Shown here piece after piece: positions 19,463 to 28,035 of a stretch of DNA of 64,000 nucleotides (position 1 is its first letter; each line of letters begins with the position of its first letter). The stretch spans positions 1 through 64,000 of the forward strand of contig NZ_JAFBDY010000013.1 of assembly GCF_016908465.1 (NCBI RefSeq), read 5' to 3'. The notes beneath the pieces were generated by a model, which was not told where the DNA came from, ran no database searches, and saw nothing but the letters and a program-made list of their open reading frames with translations. Made by a program: the position numbers and the translations under genes. The stretch is from Lysinibacillus composti. Its GTDB lineage: Bacteria; Bacillota; Bacilli; Bacillales_A; Planococcaceae.

Positions 19463-19749
19463 ATTTTCATTTTAATAGGAACTTTCTGTATTTAAATTTA
19501 ATAAGGGACTCCAGAAGCTTGAGACTAATTCTTAGCTACATGAGGAGAAAACCATGCTCCTCCAAAGCAAGGGAGGAAATTTTTGAATAAACAATTAAAT
19601 TATTAAATAATAGTGAACATTTTATCTTAAACTATTATAAAATAATCAATATTTCGAGAAATTTCGACATACCGTTTAGTATTTAATTGACCTACACATA
19701 CTAATCATAGTAGAATTTTCTCATATTTCAAAAAGAATAGGTGTATATT
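19463..19749. other. Gap before the amino acid permease
   Basis: This stretch contains a small GAGGAG/CTCCTC hairpin (about 19541-19562) of unknown meaning and, nearer the gene, TTGACC (19687-19692) and TAGAAT (19711-19716) 18 bases apart, a reasonable sigma-A promoter for the permease. I see no riboswitch. Confidence 0.5.
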
Positions 19750-21141
19750 TTGAGTAAATTTTTTAGAAAAAAAAATGTAGATGAGCTTTTAAGCAATAAA
19801 AGTGGTAGCGGTCAACTCAAGAAAACATTAGGTGGTTTCGATCTAATGATGCTTGGTGTTGGCGCTATTGTTGGAACTGGTATATTTATTCTTCCTGGTA
19901 CAGTGGCTGCTATTCACTCAGGTCCTGCAATTATCTTTTCATTTATTATTGCAGCATTTGTCTGTGCATTAGCGGCAATGTGCTATTCTGAGTTTTCTTC
20001 AGCAGTACCTGTGACCGGAAGTGCATATACATACGGATATATTGTTTTTGGTGAGTTAATAGCCTGGTTTGTTGGGTGGGCTTTAGTATTAGAATACGGT
20101 TTAGCGGTAGCTTCTGTAGCAACCGGTTGGTCAGCCTATTTTGTTTCACTATTAGAAGGATTCAATATCATAATACCCCAAGCTCTATCAGGACCATTTA
20201 ATCCTTCTGAAGGTACATTCGTTAATCTACCAGCAGTACTGATTATACTAATTATTTCATGGTTGTTAACTCGTGGTGTCCAAGAAACAACAAGAATAAA
20301 TAAGATTATGGTGTTTGTTAAGGTCGGCGTAATCCTATTGTTTATTGTAGTTGGCGTATTTTTTGTAAAACCGGGAAATTGGCAACCATTTATGCCTTTT
20401 GGTTTTGATGGGGTTATAACTGGTGCAGCACTTGTATTTTTTGCTTATCTTGGTTTTGATGCGGTATCTTCCGCTGCGGAAGAAGTAAAAAACCCCCAAA
20501 GAAACTTACCAATAGGAATAATTGGTTCGTTACTAGTCTGTACATTGCTTTATGTAGCAGTATCTTTAGTATTAACTGGGGTTGTGCCGTATACAAACTT
20601 AAATGTTAGTAACCCTGTAAGTTATGCTTTACAAGTAATTAACCAAGACTGGATTGCAGGTATAATTTCTTTAGGTGCAGTAACAGGAATGATGACAGTA
20701 ATTTTAGTAATGATCTTCGGTGGAACAAGACTTTTATATGCTTTAGGTAGAGATGGTCTACTACCAAAGTTCTTATATGATATTCATCCTAAGTACAAAA
20801 CACCAGTTAAAAATACTTGGGTCTTTGCAATTATTGTTGCCTTTTGTGCAGGGTTAGTTCCGCTGGGTGCACTAGCTGAATTAGTGAATATGGGTACACT
20901 TATTGCATTTACCATTGTTTCAATTGGAATTGTCTTCCTAAGAAAGAATAAAGAAATTCAATCTGGTGGATTTAAGGTTCCCCTTTTCCCAGTATTACCA
21001 ATAATATCATTCATTGCTTGTATATTTATGATTACTCAACTTTCCGTTCATACATGGATTGCTTGTGGAATTTGGTTTATTATAGGAATTGTCATCTATT
21101 TTGTTTATGGTCAAAAGCATAGTAAATTAAATCAAAAATAG
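19750..21141 (+). CDS. APC-family amino acid permease (YfnA-like)
   Basis: A secondary transporter with 12 membrane segments. The first segment contains GVGAIVGTGIFILPG, the substrate-binding motif of the APC superfamily, and the middle has FFAYLGFDAVSSAAEEVKNPQRNLP, typical of the CAT/YfnA group. I start at the TTG at 19750 (463 residues, (M)SKFFRKKNV...), since AGGTG lies six bases upstream and homologues begin MSxxFRKK; the GTG at 19741 would sit on that site. Substrate is not determined. Confidence 0.88.
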   Translation: MSKFFRKKNVDELLSNKSGSGQLKKTLGGFDLMMLGVGAIVGTGIFILPGTVAAIHSGPAIIFSFIIAAFVCALAAMCYSEFSSAVPVTGSAYTYGYIVFGELIAWFVGWALVLEYGLAVASVATGWSAYFVSLLEGFNIIIPQALSGPFNPSEGTFVNLPAVLIILIISWLLTRGVQETTRINKIMVFVKVGVILLFIVVGVFFVKPGNWQPFMPFGFDGVITGAALVFFAYLGFDAVSSAAEEVKNPQRNLPIGIIGSLLVCTLLYVAVSLVLTGVVPYTNLNVSNPVSYALQVINQDWIAGIISLGAVTGMMTVILVMIFGGTRLLYALGRDGLLPKFLYDIHPKYKTPVKNTWVFAIIVAFCAGLVPLGALAELVNMGTLIAFTIVSIGIVFLRKNKEIQSGGFKVPLFPVLPIISFIACIFMITQLSVHTWIACGIWFIIGIVIYFVYGQKHSKLNQK

Positions 21142-21145
21142 TCTT

Positions 21146-21183
21146 AGTGCTTCTATTTTATTAAAAAATAGGAGCACTTCTTA
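21146..21183 (+). terminator. Terminator of the permease gene
   Basis: A 13-base stem (21146-21158 with 21166-21178, one G:U) starts five bases after the stop and ends in a T-rich tract. Confidence 0.8.
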
Positions 21184-21380
21184 ATTAGAGGGTTTTTCTT
21201 TACACAAGAAGTGCCTTTCGATAAACTTTATTGGCAAAATGTTTTCCATTTGGCACTCTTTTTCTGTAACCAAAATAAGCGACAAGTATAAATAAAACTT
21301 CCTCTAATGGTGGGAAAAAGATGCAATAAATCATAATAATAAAAACTACTTACTTTAAATTTTACTAGGAGGAACTTTTT

Positions 21381-22199
21381 ATGCATAACATTCAAGATAT
21401 CAATGAAGCTAAAAACTTCATTCAAAGCAAAACAAATCTTCAACCTGTTATAGGGTTGATTCTAGGTTCAGGCTTAGGATCACTTGCTGATGAAATTGAA
21501 AACTCAGTTAAAATTCCATACACGGAGATTCCGCACTTTGCTAAATCTGGGGCAATTGGACATGCGAATGAACTCGTTATTGGGGAACTAAATGGCAAAA
21601 TTGTAGCAGCAATGAAGGGCCGCTTCCATTATTACGAAGGTTTTACATTAGATGAAGTAACATTTCCAGTGCGCGTAATGAAAGCACTTGGTATTGAAAA
21701 TTTAATCATTACAAATGCGTGTGGTGCAGTAAATACGAATTTTAATCCTGGCGATTTAATGCTTATAACTGACCATATTAATTTAGTAGCGAATAATCCT
21801 TTAATCGGGCCGAATAACGATGAATTAGGTACACGCTTCCCAGACATGACTCAGGTCTATAATAAGGGACTTCGCGGAATTGCCACAAAAGTAGCAAATG
21901 GATTAAATATGAACCTTCAAGAAGGCGTTTATGCATGGTGGAGTGGACCAACTTACGAAACGCCAGCTGAAATCCGGATGATTCGTACTTTTGGAGCAGA
22001 TGCTGTAGGGATGTCGACTGTTCCTGAGGCAATTGTAGCAACACATGGTGGCATGAAAGTTCTAGGTATTTCGTGCTTAACAAATATGGCAGCCGGTATT
22101 TTAGATCAGCCTTTAAGTCATGATGAAGTAATCGAAGTAGCAGCTAAAGTAAGAACAAACTTTGTAGAGTTAATCAAAGGAATTCTAAAGGAAATATAA
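21381..22199 (+). CDS. punA: Purine nucleoside phosphorylase (inosine-guanosine type)
   Basis: Cleaves inosine and guanosine with phosphate in purine salvage. The 272 residues carry ILGSGLGSLAD (phosphate loop), GRFHYYEG, NACGAVN, GPTYETPAEIRM with the purine-site Glu, and GADAVGMSTVPEAIVA, which mark the trimeric low-molecular-weight PNP. The segment before GPTYETP reads YAWWS, where Bacillus relatives usually have YAxxT. AGGAGG precedes the ATG. It is monocistronic. The naming follows family usage (also called pupG). Confidence 0.94.
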   Translation: MHNIQDINEAKNFIQSKTNLQPVIGLILGSGLGSLADEIENSVKIPYTEIPHFAKSGAIGHANELVIGELNGKIVAAMKGRFHYYEGFTLDEVTFPVRVMKALGIENLIITNACGAVNTNFNPGDLMLITDHINLVANNPLIGPNNDELGTRFPDMTQVYNKGLRGIATKVANGLNMNLQEGVYAWWSGPTYETPAEIRMIRTFGADAVGMSTVPEAIVATHGGMKVLGISCLTNMAAGILDQPLSHDEVIEVAAKVRTNFVELIKGILKEI

Positions 22200-22210
22200 A
22201 ATTCTAACTA

Positions 22211-22243
22211 AAAAGAACCATATCTTTAAGATACGGTTCTTTT
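22211..22243. terminator. Two-way terminator between punA and the LysM-CAP gene
   Basis: A stem of about 15 base pairs (22211-22225 with 22229-22243) with A and T runs at both ends separates the convergent genes. Confidence 0.85.
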
Positions 22244-22255
22244 CTTATTATTCAA

Positions 22256-22864
22256 TTATTTCTGAATAAACATCTGTGTCCAATAGTTTCCGTTCGCAAC
22301 ATATCCTACCCCAATATGAGTATAGTTTTTATTTAGGATATTTGCTCTGTGACCTTCACTGTTCATCCAAGCATCTACAACTTGCGCTGCAGTTTTTTGA
22401 CCTTGTGCAATGTTTTCACCAGCAGAACGGTAGTTGATACCGTAGTTTTTCATCATATTAAATGGTGAACCATATGTTGGACTTGTATGACTGAAATAAT
22501 TTTTATCGGCCATATCTTGGGATTTATGTTCTGCTACTCTAGCAAGCTCCCAATCATATTTTAATGCAGGAAGACCCGCATTTGCTCTTTCCACGTTAAC
22601 AAGTCGGATGACCTCTTGCTCAATGGCTTGTCCTTCTTGTTCAGGTACTTTAATTTCTTGTCCTGGATAAATTACATTTGGGTTTGATAGCTGTGGGTTG
22701 GCATCAATTAATTCTTGAACACCTGTTTGTGTCTTAACTGCAATTTTCCATAGTGAATCGCCTTTTACTACTGTATATGAATTAGCTGCTAAAGCAGTTA
22801 CTGGTACTAATAAAGAAACTGATAAAACCGAAGCGATAACGCCTTTTTTCATGTTTTTAAACAT
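22256..22864 (-). CDS. Secreted LysM-CAP domain protein (YkwD-like)
   Basis: A 202-residue exported protein: signal peptide ending at TALAA (about 27), one LysM domain (YTVVKGDSLWKIAVKTQTG..., about 30-72) for peptidoglycan binding, and a CAP/SCP domain from about 84 with HKSQDMADKNYFSHTSP, SAGENIAQG and GHRANIL. The CAP histidines and glutamates are present. The architecture resembles YkwD and SafA-associated spore proteins. GGAAGGA lies eight bases before the ATG. Its biochemical activity is not established for this family. Confidence 0.9.
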   Translation of the reverse strand: MFKNMKKGVIASVLSVSLLVPVTALAANSYTVVKGDSLWKIAVKTQTGVQELIDANPQLSNPNVIYPGQEIKVPEQEGQAIEQEVIRLVNVERANAGLPALKYDWELARVAEHKSQDMADKNYFSHTSPTYGSPFNMMKNYGINYRSAGENIAQGQKTAAQVVDAWMNSEGHRANILNKNYTHIGVGYVANGNYWTQMFIQK

Positions 22865-23326
22865 TCATGTCATCCTTCCTGCTTGTTATAATACAATATT
22901 AGTAGCTTTATTTACGAAATTCATCACGTAAAATTTGGCTGTAAGATAACAAAAATATTACAATACAAATTGCACATTACTGAAACACTATTAAATTAAG
23001 GTTTTTATAGATTTCTATATTGTAAAACTTGTAATAAAGACGCGAATGGTAATTGTTTCTCCTACCACTTGAAGTCCAATTAGCACTCTTAAAAGGTACT
23101 ATTTCTATATTTTCCCATAAAACCAACTCCCCAAGCATGTCTCTTAAATTAAACTCATCCTATTTTTAATAGCAACTCTTAATATAAACTTAATACAAAT
23201 TTATTAGGGACTCGTTTATTATTAAATGGAAAAACCTCAATCAAAATCGTAAAATCTAAAGCAAAAAAAGAGATAGTACAAATAAAGAGAGAGGTTACAG
23301 TTTAATAGAAAAGGAGATGACAACAT
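22865..23326. other. Gap between divergent CAP and carboxypeptidase genes
   Basis: An AT-rich stretch of 462 bases that should hold two divergent promoters. I find no convincing promoter boxes, repeats, RNA or small gene. Confidence 0.4.
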
Positions 23327-24982
23327 TTGACATTACAGAAGAGCAGTCTTACAATCTTTCTAGCATTCCTTCTAGTTATTTTTCAACTTCCTATTGCTTC
23401 TGCAAATGAAGTAGACTCTTCAAATTCCTCTGAACATAACCCAACAACTGAAGTAATCCCTTCAGATGTTTTAACTAATGAAGAATCTACTAAAGAGCCA
23501 ACAGTGCCTACATCAAATGGTATAAATGAAGGGCCAGTTGCTTCAACGGAAACTAGTCAAACTGATCCTCAAAATACTAATGCAGAGGAAAAGCCAAGTA
23601 ACATAGAGGTAAAATTAGAACCCGTAGAGGATGAAGTAATCGAACCCGAACAAACAGAGACTACTATTCCTCCCTATAAAAATGGCAATGGGAAAACTAC
23701 AAAATTTACTGAATATTATTTCTCTACACCTAATGGCTTTGTCAAAGCGGGAACGCTAGAAAAAGGTATAATTTTAACACCTACTCGTATTACAACAAAC
23801 TATTTCATTATCGTTGCAAATAAAAAAGCATACTATATTCCTAAAGACTCTCTAACTTCGACAACAGAAAACTCAAACTTTGAAAAGCATCTTCAAGGAA
23901 GTTTTCCGAGAACGATTATTGCTGAAAGAGATACGCAGTTTAAAGATCGTAAAGGAAATGTTCTTGGTACGATCGCAAAAGGAAAGTCAGTACAATTACA
24001 TATGGTGAGTGGTGGACGTGGAGTTGTTGAGCTATTTGGAAAACGTGTTTATGTATCTTTAAATCACTTCGCACATACAAACCAAGTTATACCAAATAAA
24101 AATATTAGTCATAAAGAAATGGAATACTATTTGAAGGTATTTTCATATATGTATCCGGAATTTACGGAGCTTGTAAAAATCGGAGCATCCGTTCAAGGGA
24201 GACCAATTTATGCATTAAAGGTTGGTAAAGGCTCGAAGGAAATCTTAATGGATGGTTCGATGCATGCACGGGAACATATGACAACAAACGTGTTACTAGA
24301 AATGATTGATGAATATACAATGAATTATCTAAAGGGCACAACCTTTTCTTCTTACAATGTTCGGTCTGTACTAGATAAAGTTAGCATTTGGTTTGTTCCT
24401 ATGATGAATCCTGATGCAGTTACCCTTGTACAATCTCGTACTAATGCTACAGCAACCACAAAGAAACTGAATAATGGTAGTACAAACTATAATCGTTGGA
24501 AAGCTAATATTCGTGGCGTTGACTTGAATCGAAACTTTAGTGTTGGATGGCAGGAACTAGTAACAATTAATCGCCCTTCTTATGAGTTTTATAAGGGTCC
24601 AAAAGCCTTTTCCGAACCAGAAGCTCGTGCATTAAGAGATTTTATGGCGAAACACCCATTTAACTCTTATATTTCTTATCACAGCTCAGGACAAGTGTTA
24701 TATTATTTTAACTTCCAAAACTCCACAAACTTAAAAAGAGATCGCACTTTAGCTAAAAAAATTAATAGCGTTACTGGATATGCCATTATGCCTCCAACTG
24801 GCAGAACAGCATCTGGTGTGTCTACAGACTACTTTATCTCTACTTATAAAAAACCAGGCATTACTGTAGAAATTTCCCCAGCAGTTGGTCCAACAGTCGT
24901 CCCTTTAAAATACTGGGATAGTATTTGGAAAAAAAATAAAACAATAGGGCTAATCGCTGCTAGCGAAGCCGCTTCAAGATAA
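23327..24982 (+). CDS. Secreted M14 zinc carboxypeptidase
   Basis: A 551-residue exported metallopeptidase. A signal peptide ends at IASA (about 26), followed by an acidic Thr/Glu/Pro-rich linker to about 120, two SH3-like wall-binding segments (about 125-245), and the M14 domain. Zinc ligands are H313 and E316 in MHAREHM and H452 in YHSSG; the catalytic Glu is E515 in TVEISPAVG. The start is a TTG after AAAGGAGATG. The domain mix suggests cleavage of peptidoglycan peptides or spore cortex material; that role is inference. Confidence 0.88.
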   Translation: MTLQKSSLTIFLAFLLVIFQLPIASANEVDSSNSSEHNPTTEVIPSDVLTNEESTKEPTVPTSNGINEGPVASTETSQTDPQNTNAEEKPSNIEVKLEPVEDEVIEPEQTETTIPPYKNGNGKTTKFTEYYFSTPNGFVKAGTLEKGIILTPTRITTNYFIIVANKKAYYIPKDSLTSTTENSNFEKHLQGSFPRTIIAERDTQFKDRKGNVLGTIAKGKSVQLHMVSGGRGVVELFGKRVYVSLNHFAHTNQVIPNKNISHKEMEYYLKVFSYMYPEFTELVKIGASVQGRPIYALKVGKGSKEILMDGSMHAREHMTTNVLLEMIDEYTMNYLKGTTFSSYNVRSVLDKVSIWFVPMMNPDAVTLVQSRTNATATTKKLNNGSTNYNRWKANIRGVDLNRNFSVGWQELVTINRPSYEFYKGPKAFSEPEARALRDFMAKHPFNSYISYHSSGQVLYYFNFQNSTNLKRDRTLAKKINSVTGYAIMPPTGRTASGVSTDYFISTYKKPGITVEISPAVGPTVVPLKYWDSIWKKNKTIGLIAASEAASR

Positions 24983-24985
24983 AAA

Positions 24986-25020
24986 AGAAACACCTTCAAA
25001 AATTTGAAGGTGTTTTTCTT
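24986..25020 (+). terminator. Terminator of the M14 carboxypeptidase gene
   Basis: A perfect 13-base stem (24988-25000 with 25003-25015) followed by a T run directly after the stop. Confidence 0.9.
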
Positions 25021-25146
25021 TTATTACTTTAGCCAAAATGCTAATGCAACACACTGTAAAGAGCCATATTAATAAACTTATTAAAGAATCAATGACTATC
25101 ACTTACTACCTGATTCCTATAATATAGTAACCAAGAGGTGATGAAC

Positions 25147-25911
25147 TTGAAGACAAACATCTATTTTGACAATGAACAATATATTGCAGGCATTACTTTG
25201 AAAGAGAACAATGAATTTGAACAAAACAACATGGCTCTTCATGTGTGTGAAAGTGTGGAACAGGTTTTAGAAAATCGCCAAAGACTTGCTAAATCTTTAA
25301 ATTGTGGGTTAGATTCATTTGTTTGTGCAAATCAAACCCATAGCGCTAATGTACATCATGTGACCCTTGCCGATAAAGGGCGTGGGGCTAAGAGTACAGA
25401 AAATGCCATTTTAAATACTGATGCTTTATTTACGTACGAACCAGATATACTGCTATGTACTTTTACTGCTGATTGCGTTCCGGTTATTTTCTATCATGAA
25501 CAGAAAGGTCTAATTGGAGTGATTCATTCAGGATGGCAAGGTACAGTAAAAGAAATTACTCTAAAAGTCTTCCAGCAATTAAAAGAAGTTGAGCATTGTG
25601 ACCCGAGATATTTCCATATTCATCTTGGAAGAGCTCTAAGCCAAGAAAAGTTTGAAGTGGATGAGGATGTTTTCGTTAAGTTTCGAGATTTAGGCTATGC
25701 AGATGATTTCATGTATTTTAATAACGAAACAAGCAAATATCACATTGATAATCAACAAACCGTAAAAAAACAATGTGAACTAGCCGGCGTTCCTTCTGAG
25801 AATATTACAATTGATCAAACTTGTACGTTTTTAAGTTCTGATGGATTCTCCTATCGCCAAGATAAAAAAAGCGGCAGACATATGAGTTTTATTATGAAAA
25901 AGACTAAATAA
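25147..25911 (+). CDS. pgeF: Laccase-domain protein PgeF/YlmD (purine nucleoside phosphorylase)
   Basis: Multicopper-oxidase-like family, now known as purine nucleoside phosphorylases that also repair misplaced peptidoglycan residues. The motifs NQTHSANV, TADCVPVIF and GVIHSGWQGTVKEI hold the conserved metal-binding His and Cys residues, and the end has FLSSDGFSYRQDKKSGRHMSFI. I choose the TTG at 25147 (254 residues) because AGAGGTG is six bases upstream; the ATG at 25141 is too close to that site. Convergent with splB through a shared terminator. Confidence 0.9.
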   Translation: MKTNIYFDNEQYIAGITLKENNEFEQNNMALHVCESVEQVLENRQRLAKSLNCGLDSFVCANQTHSANVHHVTLADKGRGAKSTENAILNTDALFTYEPDILLCTFTADCVPVIFYHEQKGLIGVIHSGWQGTVKEITLKVFQQLKEVEHCDPRYFHIHLGRALSQEKFEVDEDVFVKFRDLGYADDFMYFNNETSKYHIDNQQTVKKQCELAGVPSENITIDQTCTFLSSDGFSYRQDKKSGRHMSFIMKKTK

Positions 25912-25913
25912 TG

Positions 25914-25954
25914 AAATGAGCATATCAACGAATTTGTTGATGTGCTCATTTTTT
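25914..25954. terminator. Two-way terminator between pgeF and splB
   Basis: A 16-base stem (25914-25929 with 25935-25950, one G:U) with A and T runs on both sides. It reaches the end of splB. Confidence 0.85.
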
Positions 25955-26982
25955 CATGTAAAGTACTCCAATTTTGCCTTTGGAAAAAACTTCTCCATAT
26001 ACCGATACAGATGTTCTTTAATTTCTTCCTCTTCATCTTTTTGATAAATATATTTCCCTATACCATACTTTCCCCATTTATAACGTCTTGCGGTTTCATC
26101 CAATTCTAACTTCGTCATCGGGTAGTTCTTTTCTATTACCCTTTTTGCAGGCTTAGTAAATCTATGTTGGATGAATTCAAAGGTGATATCGTCCCGCGCA
26201 TCTTGTGGCAATTCCGCATCTAGGCGTTCAAACATATGATAATATCCTTCTTGCCATCCCGTGTGGAGATAAATAGGTGCCACGATAAATCCTAGTGGAT
26301 ACCCAGCCCTTGCCACTTTCCCAGCTGCTTCAATTCGTTTTGCAAGGGGAGATGTTCCAGGTTCAAAGTGTTTAATGACATAATCAGCATTGACACTAAA
26401 ACGGAATCTTGTTTTCCCATTATGTTTTGCATCTAGTAAATGATCCACATGATGAAACTTTGTTACAAAGCGTAATCTTCCATATTCAGATTGACCAAAA
26501 TGTTCAATTGCCCTTTTTAACGTATGTGTTAAATGGTCAATACCTACAATATCTGATGTACACGAAGCTTCAAAACGTGTAATTTCTGGCGCACGTTCTG
26601 CCATATATTGATCAGCCGCGTCAAGTATATCTTCAACATTCACGTATGTGCGAATATAAGGTTTACTCCCCATTGTAGTTTGCAAATAACAATAATGGCA
26701 GTGCCCCATACACCCTGTAGCAAATGGAATAGCATACTCTGCTGAAGGCTTTGATGTATCAAACTTAAGTGTTTTTCGGATACCTACTACTAGAGTAGAT
26801 TTCGCTATTCGGTATTTCTGAAAATCATTGTCTCCAGGGAGATTTCGAACTTGATTATGGGAAGTTGTATAACGTATTTCAATCCCCAAATCCTCAAATT
26901 TATTCTTTAATTCTACTCCAAGTGGATAATCTAAAGCTGTAGGTTCGAAGTAAACAAGCTGCGGTATAAATGGACCTTTCAT
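25954..26982 (-). CDS. splB: Spore photoproduct lyase SplB
   Basis: Radical SAM enzyme that reverses the spore-specific thymine dimer 5-thyminyl-5,6-dihydrothymine during germination. The 342 residues show the CX3CX2C iron-sulfur motif at C91, C95 and C98 (GCMGHCHYCYL) and the hydrogen-donor cysteine C141 in EASCTSDIVG, exactly as in Bacillus subtilis. Its ATG overlaps the splA stop by four bases. It is direct evidence that the host makes endospores. Confidence 0.97.
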   Translation of the reverse strand: MKGPFIPQLVYFEPTALDYPLGVELKNKFEDLGIEIRYTTSHNQVRNLPGDNDFQKYRIAKSTLVVGIRKTLKFDTSKPSAEYAIPFATGCMGHCHYCYLQTTMGSKPYIRTYVNVEDILDAADQYMAERAPEITRFEASCTSDIVGIDHLTHTLKRAIEHFGQSEYGRLRFVTKFHHVDHLLDAKHNGKTRFRFSVNADYVIKHFEPGTSPLAKRIEAAGKVARAGYPLGFIVAPIYLHTGWQEGYYHMFERLDAELPQDARDDITFEFIQHRFTKPAKRVIEKNYPMTKLELDETARRYKWGKYGIGKYIYQKDEEEEIKEHLYRYMEKFFPKAKLEYFT

Positions 26983-27215
26983 GCTGTGTCTTCTCCAAAA
27001 AATTGACGATAAGCTTCTTCTGCCTCAGATTGACTTGAATAGATTGCCATATCAGATGTTAATGGATAATACGTTTCATATACAAAAACAGCTAATTGTT
27101 CCGGGTTTTCAGGATCCTTTACAACTGCTGCTTCTTGAATATTTGCTACATCCTGAATGTGTGGATTTCGAATAAAAACATAAACAACATCTCCAACTTC
27201 ATAGTTGCTAAGCAT
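26979..27215 (-). CDS. splA: SplA, regulator of the spl operon
   Basis: A small TRAP-like regulator that limits spl expression during sporulation. The core VVYVFIRNPHIQDVANIQEAAVV...VYETYYPL matches Bacillus subtilis SplA. I start at the ATG at 27215 (78 residues, versus 79 in B. subtilis), which has GGAAGGTG eight bases upstream; the longer frame begins within that site. I could not identify a sigma-G promoter with confidence. Confidence 0.92.
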   Translation of the reverse strand: MLSNYEVGDVVYVFIRNPHIQDVANIQEAAVVKDPENPEQLAVFVYETYYPLTSDMAIYSSQSEAEEAYRQFFGEDTA

Positions 27216-27319
27216 TACTATCACACCTTCCTTATTCATCTACAATAGGTTGTCTAAGAATAAGAAATTTATGATTTTGAAATTAAAAAGACTTCTTGAA
27301 TGCATAGTTCTTCAGAAAT

Positions 27320-27877
27320 TTAGAAGCCCTTTAATTTGTTATTAAGCTTTCGATAAACAACGCGCATTTCTGGTTCGGTACTCGCCTCAATTGCCTCTTC
27401 TAATCCCCACCACTTGATATCACTGTTTTCATCTGGTTTAATCTTCGTCAATTCAGATTCATTTGCCTCAATTAAATATGTTACATTTAAATGCACATGG
27501 GTTGCCACATGCTTCCCCTTTTTTTCATGGGCAGGGACGCCTAAAATTTCAATAGAATAGATTTCTTCAGATAGAGGCTTAATGTTTGTTAAACCTGTTT
27601 CTTCGTTTACTTCTTTTAAAGCCACATGAAGTAAATCCCCATCACCATCTGCATGCCCCCCAGTCCAAGACCATGATTGATAAATATTATGATAAATCAT
27701 AAGCACCTTTGTTCTTTCTTCATTCACAATCCAAGCGGAAGCGGTAAAGTGGGCAAATTCATTATCCCTTGTTAGTAAATTATCAAATTTGTCCATATAT
27801 CGTAAAATCACTTCTTGCTCCTTTATTTCCTGGGCATTATACGGTATGTATTTTTCAATTTGCTCTCTTAATTTCAT
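27320..27877 (-). CDS. Nudix hydrolase
   Basis: A 185-residue Nudix protein. The box reads GGHADGDGDLLHVALKEVNEETGL, so the metal-binding EExG end is intact, while the usual Arg is Lys and the first Glu is replaced by Gly/Asp. This GHADGD variant is common in one subfamily. An N-terminal helical region (EKYIPYNAQEIKEQEVILRYM) precedes the domain. The ligand is not evident. The AAGGAG site lies 10 bases before the ATG. Confidence 0.85.
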   Translation of the reverse strand: MKLREQIEKYIPYNAQEIKEQEVILRYMDKFDNLLTRDNEFAHFTASAWIVNEERTKVLMIYHNIYQSWSWTGGHADGDGDLLHVALKEVNEETGLTNIKPLSEEIYSIEILGVPAHEKKGKHVATHVHLNVTYLIEANESELTKIKPDENSDIKWWGLEEAIEASTEPEMRVVYRKLNNKLKGF

Positions 27878-28035
27878 CTTCTAAAAACTCCTTAATGGTT
27901 TAAGCTACGTTTAATTATAATACTTTTTTTGAAGTGTACGAAGGAAGCCTAAAACCTCCCCATATGATTTTAATGGATTATCTTAATGGACTTCACATAT
28001 ATTACAGTAATAACCATATTCAAAGGAGGTATTTT

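Noticed and set aside
19541-19562. GAGGAG/CTCCTC hairpin considered as a riboswitch piece before the permease
   Set aside because: None of the conserved blocks of SAM, lysine, purine or T-box leaders accompany it.
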